A stretch of DNA of 64,000 nt, taken from JBHFEI01 sp041928815. Lineage in GTDB: Bacteria > Pseudomonadota > Alphaproteobacteria > Rhizobiales > Rhizobiaceae. The notes beneath the pieces were generated by a model. It ran no database searches. It had not been told where the DNA came from and saw only the letters and a list, made by a program, of their open reading frames with translations. The translations under genes and the position numbers were made by a program. The stretch spans positions 1 to 64,000 of the forward strand of contig NZ_JBHFEI010000002.1 in NCBI RefSeq assembly GCF_041928815.1. Reading direction: 5' to 3'. Shown here in pieces: positions 17,330 through 24,898 of this stretch (its first letter is position 1; every line of letters begins with the position of its first letter).

Positions 17330-17367
17330 GGTCGGATCCTCGACAAGTTGGTCCTCAGTGTGCGGGG

Positions 17368-17395
17368 CGGCGGGGCGTCCGGGGACGCCCCGCCG
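17368..17395 (-). terminator. Strong intra-operon hairpin after sugar binding-protein gene
   Basis: A perfect 12-bp GC-rich inverted repeat, CGGCGGGGCGTC / GACGCCCCGCCG, with a 4-base loop lies between the binding-protein stop (17405) and the ATPase start (17329). No T run follows. As in the liv operon above, it lies just after a binding-protein gene, where it could protect the upstream mRNA or reduce read-through into the ATPase and permease genes. Confidence 0.6.
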
Positions 17396-17404
17396 CCGTC
17401 GCCG

Positions 17405-18589
17405 TTACTGCGACAGCGCCTGCTGCATCTCCTCGGGAAGATCGACGCGATAGATCGTCTTGTAGGAGGCGGGAAGGTTGTCGCGGCGAACGGCCAGCGG
17501 CGGCACGACGACGTAGGGCGGCGTCTTCTCGCCGATCAGCGCCAGCGCGCCGATCTTGGCTTCGGCCGTGCCCTGGTCATAGGGGCGCTGCGAGGAGATG
17601 CCGGCGATGAAGTCGTTCTGCGCCATGTTGAGCGCGACGATCTGGTCGAAGTTCTCGTTGACGATCTTGAAGTCGGCCGGCGACTTGCCGGCGACGCGGG
17701 CGGCGGTGACCGCACCCATGGCCGGGATGCTCCAGCTCGCATACATGCCCTTGAGGTTCGGATAGCGCGCCAGGACGCCCTGCGCCACTTCCTGCCCCTT
17801 GTTCGGATCGTTGTGGCCGGCCGCGACCACGAGGCGCACATCGGGATATTTCGCGCGCAGGCGGGCGATAAAGCCCTCGTAGCGCAGGTTCGTCACGTAG
17901 AAGTCGTTGGCGAAATACATCGCCGCGACATCGCCGGACCCGCCGATGGCGGTGGCGAGCTCGTCTGCGAGATACATGCCGAGCGCCAGATTGTCGGAGG
18001 AGATGATCGAGGCGTAGTCCTTGCCCGGATCCATGCCGTCGACAGCCTGGTCGATGAACACCACCTTGGTGCCGGCCTCGGAGATCTTCTTGTAGGCGCT
18101 CGCCGTCGTCTGGCCGTTCAGGGGAATGCTGACCAGGAGGTCGGGCTTCAGCACCGAGATCGCCTCGAGGTCGGCGATCTGCTTGGCGTCGTTCCAGTTC
18201 GCGTTAGTCTCGGCCACCACCTTGATGCCGAGCGCCTCGAACTGCTCCTTGAGGCCGATCAGCTGCTGGGATGCCCAGTCGTCGCCGAGCCAGCCCATCG
18301 AGATGCCGACGGTGAAATTGCCTGCCTTGATCTTGGCAGCCTGTTCGTCGGTGATGACGATCTTGGAGGCCGGAAAGCCCTCCTCGCCGCGCTGGCCGTC
18401 GCTGACGACCGTGTTGGTCAGGTCGTCGATCTTTGCGAGCTCCATCGTCTTGGCCGAAGGCTCCTTGAACCAGAGCGGATGCTTGACGCCCTCCGTGTTG
18501 TCGGCGGCCGCGAGACCGGGCACCGCGGCGACCAGAAGCGCGGCGGCGAGTTTCCTGAAGAGACGGTTCTTGAAGACATGCGCAGTCAT
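17405..18589 (-). CDS. Sugar-type ABC transporter substrate-binding protein (RbsB-like)
   Basis: A 394-residue secreted binding protein. MTAHVFKNRLFRKLAAALLV followed by AAVPGLAAA is a signal peptide, with cleavage near residue 29. The mature protein has a Peripla_BP_4 fold with NFTVGISMGWLGDDWASQQL, KPDLLVSIPLNGQTTASAYK and VFIDQAVDGMDPGKDYASII. It is longer than RbsB (about 300), with an N-terminal extension of about 70 residues before the fold. The start at 18589 is set by GGGAGG located ten bases upstream. It is the ligand receptor for the permease/ATPase pair downstream; the ligand is unknown. Confidence 0.88.
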   Translation of the reverse strand: MTAHVFKNRLFRKLAAALLVAAVPGLAAADNTEGVKHPLWFKEPSAKTMELAKIDDLTNTVVSDGQRGEEGFPASKIVITDEQAAKIKAGNFTVGISMGWLGDDWASQQLIGLKEQFEALGIKVVAETNANWNDAKQIADLEAISVLKPDLLVSIPLNGQTTASAYKKISEAGTKVVFIDQAVDGMDPGKDYASIISSDNLALGMYLADELATAIGGSGDVAAMYFANDFYVTNLRYEGFIARLRAKYPDVRLVVAAGHNDPNKGQEVAQGVLARYPNLKGMYASWSIPAMGAVTAARVAGKSPADFKIVNENFDQIVALNMAQNDFIAGISSQRPYDQGTAEAKIGALALIGEKTPPYVVVPPLAVRRDNLPASYKTIYRVDLPEEMQQALSQ

Positions 18590-18686
18590 GGCTTGGTTTC
18601 CTCCCAAGGTTGAGCGACGCCCGGAGACGGACGCCGGCGATCGGCATTTTCAGGGATTTCGGGCCGGAGCCGGGCGATTTCGCCCG

Positions 18687-19598
18687 CTACCGGTCCAGCA
18701 TGAATTCGGTCAGCGCGCGGGCAAGGCGTTCCGGCGCCTCCAGCGCCAGGCTGTGCCCGCATTCCTCGAAGACCTCGGAGCGGGTGACGCCCTGCGACAC
18801 GCGCTCCATCTGGTCGCGCACCAGGGTCCCGAAGAATTCCGGCGCGCCGATCGTCATGATCGGCAGCGTCAGCTTCGTCTTGATCAGTTCCTCGTTGATG
18901 CGCGCGTTCTTCAGGCCGGCCCGGTAGGTTTCGAGGCAGCCGCGCAGCCCGCCCGGCGCCGAAAGCCTGGCGATCCATTCGCTGATCGCCTCGTCGGTGA
19001 TGGCATTCGGGTTCCAGGTCTCGGCCTTGATCCAGAATTCCCAGAATGCCCGCTCGCGCCCGGCGATCAGCATCTCCGGAAGATGCGGGATCCAGAAGAA
19101 CGGAATGTGCCAGAGCCAGACGCCGTCCATGCGAAACTGCGACGAGACCTTCTCGGGCGTGAAGTTCGACCATTCCTCGAGACCCTGCCCCGAGAGCAGC
19201 ATCTCGCAGAAGGACAGGGTCTTCACCCGCTCCGGCCGGGAGGCCGCAAGCGCATAGGCGAATTCGGCGCCGCGGTCCTCGCCGTGAAGGTGGAAGCGCT
19301 CGTGGCCGAGCGCCGTCATCAGCTCGGCGACGTCCGTGGCCGTCGTCAGGGAATCATATCCTTCTTCCGCCGGCGGCTTGTCGGTGTCGCCGAAGCCGCG
19401 CAGGTCGGGCGCGACGACGCGAAAATGCGGCGTCAGAAGCGGGATCAGCCTGTACCAGTAGTAATGTGTCTTCGGCGTGCCGTGCAGAAGCAGGAGCGGC
19501 TCGCCTTCGCCCGCCGTCACGTAATGCATCCGGATGCCGTTGACCCGCGCGCGGCCATGTTTCACCGCGGCACCCGTGTGATCGTAGATTTCGACCAA
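18687..19598 (-). CDS. Alpha/beta hydrolase (epoxide hydrolase / haloacetate dehalogenase-like)
   Basis: A 303-residue alpha/beta hydrolase with HGTP oxyanion motif (39-42), PDLRGFGDTDKP (65-75) and nucleophile elbow HGEDRGAEF, in which D108 is the likely nucleophile, not Ser. The late ECGHSLALEAPE provides the catalytic His. This pattern is shared by epoxide hydrolases and haloacetate dehalogenases. From recalled structure work, fluoroacetate dehalogenases have a second Arg three residues beyond the one after the nucleophile; here that place is taken by Glu112. Fluoroacetate is therefore an unlikely substrate. It is the first gene of the sugar-type importer run, so its substrate may be what the importer brings in. 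Confidence 0.75.
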   Translation of the reverse strand: MVEIYDHTGAAVKHGRARVNGIRMHYVTAGEGEPLLLLHGTPKTHYYWYRLIPLLTPHFRVVAPDLRGFGDTDKPPAEEGYDSLTTATDVAELMTALGHERFHLHGEDRGAEFAYALAASRPERVKTLSFCEMLLSGQGLEEWSNFTPEKVSSQFRMDGVWLWHIPFFWIPHLPEMLIAGRERAFWEFWIKAETWNPNAITDEAISEWIARLSAPGGLRGCLETYRAGLKNARINEELIKTKLTLPIMTIGAPEFFGTLVRDQMERVSQGVTRSEVFEECGHSLALEAPERLARALTEFMLDR

Positions 19599-19622
19599 AG
19601 CCTATCCTCCCGCAAGCTTTTA

Positions 19623-19654
19623 GAACAAATCGTGTTGATCATTTACAATTGTTC
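19623..19654 (-). promoter_or_regulatory. Inverted repeat upstream of the hydrolase/importer operon
   Basis: GAACAA (19623-19628) and TTGTTC (19649-19654) form a 6-bp inverted repeat in a locally AT-rich stretch, 25-55 bases before the hydrolase start. It is a plausible operator for a regulator of the importer operon. No regulator gene is adjacent, so assignment to a family is not possible. Confidence 0.4.
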
Positions 19655-20168
19655 AGGGAAAGTGTCAATCCCTCTCTGTTGCGTCGCTTCGGCAAAAGCC
19701 CGGCCCCCACGCCGAAAGCGACGGAGATCCGATGCATGCTGTCATGTCGACGCGTATGGAACAGGCCGTTTTTTCCTGGCTCTCCCGGGAAGGGGATCCG
19801 ACGACAGTGAACATCACGAGCCTACATCGAGTGTCTGTTCAACCGCGGACCGAAGGGGCGGCCCTTGGCGGCGCCCCGCGAGGCGCTTTGCCTTTCGGTT
19901 GCGAATGTTTGACGCAGGGCGCCGGAGGAAGGTCATGGTCATGCCCGGAGGGAAAATGGTCGAAACCGCTGGATGCGGAGGCTGAAGGGCGGCATCGGCT
20001 CCAAGCGCCTTGTTGCGTTCCTGCAACCTGCCCTCGACGGACGCCCGCGGATTTCTCGTCGGCCGATCGCCGCAGGGGCTTCGCTGCCGGCGCCGTCATA
20101 ATGCTGGCCAAATGCCCCGCCTTATGAGTTCAGCGCCATACGTCCGACGCGGTCAAACGGGAAAGACG
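19655..20168. other. Gene-poor intergenic stretch
   Basis: About 510 bases between the divergent hydrolase operon and the DUF3750 gene. Open frames here are short, arginine/proline-rich and lack recognisable ribosome-binding sites or family motifs, so I call no gene. The inner part holds the promoter(s) for the plus-strand DUF3750 gene, but none could be placed confidently. Confidence 0.5.
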
Positions 20169-20939
20169 ATGACGGGCGCCATGACACCATCCGGACCCTC
20201 CATGAAGCTCTTTCGCCTCGCTCTTCTTGCCATTCTTTTCGTCTACATCCTGCCGACGCTCGCCTCGGCGGGGCTCTGGTATCTCAAGGAACGGCCGGAC
20301 ACCTGGCACAGTGCTGACTGGTCGTCTTCCGGGATCCTGCCGCGGCCCGAGGCCGACCGGGAGGCGGCGGTCTACGTGCTCTCGGCGCCGACCGGCGGGC
20401 TGAAGGGTGCGGTGGCGAGCCATGCCTGGATCGTGACCAAACGGAAGGGCGACCAGACCTACAACCGCTACGACAAGGTCGGCTGGGGAACGCCGATCCG
20501 CCGCAACATGCGCGATGCCGATGGCGCCTGGTATTCCAACACGCCGCGGATCGTGGTGGCGATCAGGGGCGAGGCGGCGGAGAGACTGGTGCCCGAAGTG
20601 GAGACGGCGATCCGGTCCTATCCCCATGCCGGCGCGGGCGCCTACCGGATCTGGCCGGGACCCAATTCCAACACCTTCGTCGCCCATGTGCTGCGCTCCG
20701 TGCCGACGCTCGGCGCGGTGCTTCCGCCCGATGCCGTCGGGCGCGACTACCTGCCCGGCGGGGCATTCTTCGCGCTCGACGAGGACGGCCTCGATCTCCA
20801 CGCCACGCTTTACGGGCTTCTCGGCGTCTCCGCCGGGGTGCGCAGCGGCCTCGAACTGCATTTCCTCGGCCTCGTCGCCGGCCTCGACCTCGCAAGGCCG
20901 GGCATCAAGATCCCGGCGTTCGGGCGTTTCGGCATCTGA
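20169..20939 (+). CDS. DUF3750 family protein, membrane-anchored
   Basis: A 256-residue protein with one N-terminal hydrophobic segment, LFRLALLAILFVYILPTLAS (about residues 14-33), then a soluble region. That region contains VYVLSAPTGGLKGAVASHAW and YRIWPGPNSNTFVAHVLRSV, which I associate with DUF3750 proteins of alphaproteobacteria. Function is unknown; the SHAW and NSNTFVAH elements recall the His and Cys/Asn patterns of papain-fold hydrolases, but no catalytic set can be claimed. The start at 20169 has GGGAAAG upstream; ATGs at 20181 and 20202 are alternatives. It is monocistronic as far as can be seen. Confidence 0.7.
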   Translation: MTGAMTPSGPSMKLFRLALLAILFVYILPTLASAGLWYLKERPDTWHSADWSSSGILPRPEADREAAVYVLSAPTGGLKGAVASHAWIVTKRKGDQTYNRYDKVGWGTPIRRNMRDADGAWYSNTPRIVVAIRGEAAERLVPEVETAIRSYPHAGAGAYRIWPGPNSNTFVAHVLRSVPTLGAVLPPDAVGRDYLPGGAFFALDEDGLDLHATLYGLLGVSAGVRSGLELHFLGLVAGLDLARPGIKIPAFGRFGI

Positions 20940-21042
20940 CGGCGCGCCCTTCTGTCGCGCCGGGCCATGTCCGCCGGCCGAGCCTCGGCTCTTTCCAATC
21001 CGCCGCATCGTTGCTAGAGCTTGCCCGGACAGGGGGATGACG

Positions 21043-21432
21043 ATGGGACGACGCCTGCGGGGAGAGAAGCGGCTTTGGCGGGCAATCGCGCTTGCCTGCC
21101 TGCTCGTCTTCCAGGCCATGGCCGTTGGTCTTGCCCATGCCGCCGGAGCGGACCGGCCCGTCCTCGATGCTTTCGGCAATCCGCTCTGCAGTGCAGGCCC
21201 CGCGGAGGGGCAGCCGTCGTCGCCGCCGCCGCATTCGCCTGCGGATTGTATGGCGCTTGCCTGCGGCATGGGCACCTCCGCCGTGCCGCCCGACCGGACG
21301 GCCGCGAAATTTCCGTTTCCGCAAAGCGCGGCCTTCCTTTTTGTCCTGTCGTCGCCTGACCGCGCCATTCCCTCGCCGACGCCGGATGCGCGCGAGACGG
21401 GCCAGCCGAGGGCGCCGCCGTTCCTCTCCTAG
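21043..21432 (+). CDS. DUF2946-like small secreted/anchored protein
   Basis: A 129-residue protein. LWRAIALACLLVFQAMAVGL followed by AHAAG is a signal peptide or anchor. It then has a low-complexity Pro/Ser region and two Cys-containing segments, NPLCSAG and DCMALACGMG, of the kind found in DUF2946 and related proteins that often precede copper genes. AGGGGG six bases upstream fits the ATG at 21043 better than the ATG at 21037. The PCuAC gene follows after 80 bases, so a role in copper sensing or transfer is plausible but inferred. Family assignment is tentative. Confidence 0.65.
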   Translation: MGRRLRGEKRLWRAIALACLLVFQAMAVGLAHAAGADRPVLDAFGNPLCSAGPAEGQPSSPPPHSPADCMALACGMGTSAVPPDRTAAKFPFPQSAAFLFVLSSPDRAIPSPTPDARETGQPRAPPFLS

Positions 21433-21512
21433 ACGGCCTTTGCCATTCCGACTGTTCCCCCTTCCTTTCGACGCGCCTTGAGGCAAGGCCTCGGCGCAGC
21501 CGGAGATCCGCC

Positions 21513-22055
21513 ATGAACATCCGCATGTCCTCGTCCGCCCGTTTCGGCCTCGCCACCCTGGCGCTTGCCGCGGGCCTTTTCTCATCAGCGCCGCTTTTTG
21601 CGCATGAATTCAAGCTTGGCGACCTCGAGATCGTCCATCCCTGGTCGCGGGCGACGCCCCCCGGAGCGAAGGTCGCGGCCGGCTATCTGAAGATCCGCAA
21701 CGACGGATCGGCGCCGGACCGCCTCGTCTCCGTCACGGGCGCGATTGCCGGGCGCGGCGAGATCCATGAAATGAACGTCGATGGAAACGGCGTGATGACC
21801 ATGCGTCCGCTGCCCGACGGGCTGGAGATCCCGGCCGGCGGCGAGGTCGAGCTCAAGCCGGGCGGCTTCCACATCATGTTCCTCGACCTGAAGGAGCCGG
21901 CGAAGGAAGGGGTGAAGTTCAAGGGAACCCTGACCTTCGAGAAGGCCGGCAGTATCGACGTCGAGTATGCGGTCGACAAGGCCGGCGGCGCGCCGCAGAA
22001 GCAGGACGATCACGGCGCTGGCGCGGCGCACGAGCATCAGGGCCATGGCGGCTGA
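21513..22055 (+). CDS. Periplasmic copper chaperone PCu(A)C
   Basis: A 180-residue protein with a signal peptide (FGLATLALAAGLFSSAPLFA, cleaved before HEFKLGD). The PCuAC domain holds the Cu(I) ligands H85-x-M87 and H120-x-M122, with Met95/Met97 between. The family delivers copper to the CuA centre of cytochrome c oxidase, with Sco1. The C-terminal His-rich tail (HGAGAAHEHQGHGG) may bind extra metal. GGAG lies upstream of the ATG. The preceding DUF2946-like gene is probably in the same transcript; no sco gene is seen in the window. Confidence 0.9.
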   Translation: MNIRMSSSARFGLATLALAAGLFSSAPLFAHEFKLGDLEIVHPWSRATPPGAKVAAGYLKIRNDGSAPDRLVSVTGAIAGRGEIHEMNVDGNGVMTMRPLPDGLEIPAGGEVELKPGGFHIMFLDLKEPAKEGVKFKGTLTFEKAGSIDVEYAVDKAGGAPQKQDDHGAGAAHEHQGHGG

Positions 22056-22084
22056 GGCACCGCGCCGATCCCGACACCCGCACC

Positions 22085-22120
22085 ATGTCCAGCCGAAGCG
22101 ACCCCGTTTCGGCTGGACAT
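22085..22120. terminator. Bidirectional terminator hairpin 1
   Basis: A perfect 13-bp inverted repeat, ATGTCCAGCCGAA / TTCGGCTGGACAT, with a 10-base loop lies in the 147-base space between two convergent genes. It can end transcripts from both sides. Confidence 0.7.
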
Positions 22121-22130
22121 GATCTGGAAA

Positions 22131-22160
22131 CGCCACCGCATCGGGCAGGATGCGGTGGCG
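22131..22160. terminator. Bidirectional terminator hairpin 2
   Basis: A second perfect inverted repeat, CGCCACCGCATC / GATGCGGTGGCG (12 bp, 6-base loop), lies ten bases after the first. On the plus strand it is followed by TCGTCGTTCC. Two tandem hairpins mark a strong transcription boundary. Confidence 0.65.
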
Positions 22161-22202
22161 TCGTCGTTCCGGGTGTTTCCCGGCCGATGTGGTCGCGTGC
22201 GT

Positions 22203-24764
22203 CTACGTCCGGGGCTTCATGTTCTGCGGGTCGTAGAGCGGCCTGTAGCCGATGCCTGCGACCTCGACCGGATAGATATCGCCGAAATAGTCGACGTTCA
22301 GGATCCGGCCCTCCTGGCAATGGGACCAGGGCAGGTAGGCGAGCGCGATGTTCCTGCCGATCGTCGGGCCATAGGCGATCGAGGTCGTGTAGGAGCGGCG
22401 GCCGAGCGCGTCGACCAGCGTCTCCCCGGTCTCGGGGTCGAGCACCGGCAGGTTGCCGACCGGGTAACGCTTGACGCCGTGGCGGTCGGTGTTTTCGGTC
22501 ATCACCAGCGTGCAGAGCATGGCCGGCTGGTGGGGCCTTGCCTTGTATTCGAGATGCTTCGCTTTGCCGCGGAAGTCGGCCTCCTTCACCTTCGGCCGGG
22601 CGAGGTCGCATTCGATGAGGTTGTACTGCGTCAGCAGATCGGCGTTCTGCAGGCGCAGGCTCTTTTCCATGCGGCGGGAATTGGCATAGGTCTCGACGCC
22701 GAAGGCCATGACGCCGGTCTCGCGCAGCGCATCCCAGACCGCGAGCCCGTCCGCGTAGGCCATGTGCAGCTCCCAGCCCTGCTCGCCGACATAGGAAATG
22801 CGGAAGGCGGTCACCGCCTTGCCCGCGATCTCGATCGGCCGGATCGCGGCGAAGGGGAAGGCGTCCGGATCGAGGCCGGCCGGATCGGCGACCACTTTCT
22901 TCAGCGTGTCGCGGGCATTCGGCCCCCAGATGCCGATCGTGACGAAGCGTTCCGAGACGTCGGTGACGGTGACATCGAAACCCTTGTCCTCGGCCAGCCG
23001 CTTCACATAGTGGAAATCGCGCGGGCCCGCATCGGCGCCGTCGATGACCCGGCAGCGGTCGGCCATGCGGATCACGGTCAGATCGGCGCGCACCATGCCT
23101 TCGTCGTCGAGGAAATGGGTGTAGATGCCCTTGCCGATATTGGCATCGCCGCCGATCCTGGCGGCGCAGACCCATTCCATCAGCGCCACATGGTCGGGTC
23201 CCTCCACGTCGAACATGTAGAAGTGGCTGAGGTTGACGATGCCGCAATCCTCGCTCATCGCCAGGTGCTCGGCATTGGAGACCCGCCAGAAATGGCGGTT
23301 GTCCCATTCGTTCTCGCGTACCGGCACGCGGTCGCCGTATGTTTCCAGGAGGTGCTCGTTGGCCTTGTAGCCGTGGGCGCGCTCCCAGCCGCCGAGCTCC
23401 ATGAAATGGCCGCCGAGCGCGACCTCGCGCTCGTAGAAGGGCGAGCGCTTGACGTCGCGCCCCGTCGCATAGGGTTCGCGCGGATGGACGGCGGGGAAAT
23501 AGATCTTCTGCGCCGCCTCGAAGGTGCGGCCCTCGATGAAGGATTCCGCAAGCTGGTGGGGGTAGAAGCGGGCATAGTCGATCGAATTGTGGTCGATCTC
23601 CGTGCGGCCGTCGGTCATCCAGTCGGCGATCAGCTTGCCGTAGCCGGGGCCGTCCTTGACCCAGATCGCCACGCAGTACCAGAGGCCGCGCACCTTCTGG
23701 CTCTCGCCGCAGGAGGGGCCGCCGGCGGCCGAGACTTGCAGCAGGCCGTTGAAGGAATGGCCCTCGTTGTAACCGAGCTCGCCGAGGATCGGCGTCAGCT
23801 CCATCGCGCGTTCGAGCGGCGCGAGGATCTGCTCCATGTCGAGGTCGCGCTGCGAGGGCGACAGGCGCGCCTCGTGCTTTTCGAGGATGTCGCGCGGATG
23901 GCAGAGGCGCGGATTGGTCTGCTCGTAATAGCCCCACTCGATCTGGCCGCCCTCGGTGGTCTTCGGGTCGCCGGTGTCGCGCATATAGGCCGAATTGCCC
24001 TGGTCGCGGAGCAGCGGATAGCCGATCTCCTTGCCGGTGCCCTCGAATTCGGTATAGGGGCCGAAGAAGGTCAGCGGATGGTCGACCGGCATCACCGGCA
24101 GGTCCTCCCCGACCATCTCGGCGATCAGCCGGCCCCAGATGCCGGCGCAGACGATGACGTGCTCGGCGTGGATCGTCCCGCGATGGGTGACGACGCCCTT
24201 GATGCGGCCCTTCTCGACGAGGAGGCCTGTGGCCGGCGTGTTGCCGAAGATCTGCAGCTTGCCGGTCTTCTCCGCCGCGTCGACGAGCTTGCCGGCCACC
24301 GTCTGCGAGCGCGGCACGACGAGGCCGGCATCGGGATCGAACAGGCCGCCCATCACCTGGTCCTCCTCGATCAGCGGGAACATCGCCTTGATCTCGGGCG
24401 GCGTGACAAGACGCGCGCGCGTGCCGAAGGCCTTGGCCGAGGTGACCTTGCGCCGGATCTCCTCCATCCAGGTCTCGTCGCCGGTGCGCGCCACTTCGAG
24501 GCCGCCGATGCGGGCGTAGTGGCCCATCTTCTCGTAGAAGTCGATCGAGTACTGGGTGGTCCAGACCGAGAGATAGTCGTGGCTGGTGGTGTAGCAGAAG
24601 TCGGACGCGTGCGCGGTCGAGCCGATGTCGGTCGGGATGCCGGATTTGTCGATGCCGACGATGTCGTCCCAGCCGCGTTCGATCAGGTGGTGGGCGATCG
24701 AGGCGCCGACGATGCCCCCGAGACCGATGATGACGACCTTCGCCTTTTGCGGAAACCCTGCCAT
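22203..24764 (-). CDS. Dimethylglycine/sarcosine dehydrogenase-like FAD + GcvT protein
   Basis: An 853-residue two-part enzyme. The N-terminal DAO domain begins KVVIIGLGGIVGASIAHHLI (FAD-binding), followed by IGSTAHASDF, where H52 corresponds to the His that covalently holds FAD in dimethylglycine dehydrogenase (STWHAAG in most). From about residue 440 a FAO_M and GcvT aminomethyltransferase region follows, with YEREVALGGHFMELGGWERA, ARIGGDANIGKGIYTHFLDD and SYVGEQGWELHMAY. Such enzymes demethylate N-methylated glycines and transfer the C1 unit to tetrahydrofolate. The AHASD context differs from the classical motif, so the substrate may be a different N-methyl or betaine-derived compound. GAGGG lies ten bases before the ATG. 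Confidence 0.85.
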   Translation of the reverse strand: MAGFPQKAKVVIIGLGGIVGASIAHHLIERGWDDIVGIDKSGIPTDIGSTAHASDFCYTTSHDYLSVWTTQYSIDFYEKMGHYARIGGLEVARTGDETWMEEIRRKVTSAKAFGTRARLVTPPEIKAMFPLIEEDQVMGGLFDPDAGLVVPRSQTVAGKLVDAAEKTGKLQIFGNTPATGLLVEKGRIKGVVTHRGTIHAEHVIVCAGIWGRLIAEMVGEDLPVMPVDHPLTFFGPYTEFEGTGKEIGYPLLRDQGNSAYMRDTGDPKTTEGGQIEWGYYEQTNPRLCHPRDILEKHEARLSPSQRDLDMEQILAPLERAMELTPILGELGYNEGHSFNGLLQVSAAGGPSCGESQKVRGLWYCVAIWVKDGPGYGKLIADWMTDGRTEIDHNSIDYARFYPHQLAESFIEGRTFEAAQKIYFPAVHPREPYATGRDVKRSPFYEREVALGGHFMELGGWERAHGYKANEHLLETYGDRVPVRENEWDNRHFWRVSNAEHLAMSEDCGIVNLSHFYMFDVEGPDHVALMEWVCAARIGGDANIGKGIYTHFLDDEGMVRADLTVIRMADRCRVIDGADAGPRDFHYVKRLAEDKGFDVTVTDVSERFVTIGIWGPNARDTLKKVVADPAGLDPDAFPFAAIRPIEIAGKAVTAFRISYVGEQGWELHMAYADGLAVWDALRETGVMAFGVETYANSRRMEKSLRLQNADLLTQYNLIECDLARPKVKEADFRGKAKHLEYKARPHQPAMLCTLVMTENTDRHGVKRYPVGNLPVLDPETGETLVDALGRRSYTTSIAYGPTIGRNIALAYLPWSHCQEGRILNVDYFGDIYPVEVAGIGYRPLYDPQNMKPRT

Positions 24765-24898
24765 GTTCTTGCGACCCTCATAATCCTGGTGCGGCGGATT
24801 TTACGGCCCTTGCCCCAGCCATCACAGCCTGTCTACGACATTCTTAAAAAGGTGCACGACCCCCGCCGGCGTCCGCGCGGCGCGCGCCGGTCGGGCGC

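Noticed and set aside
19732..20127. Possible plus-strand gene of 131 codons upstream of the DUF3750 gene
   Set aside because: Composition is Arg/Pro/Cys-rich and irregular, there is no credible ribosome-binding site, and no motif is seen.
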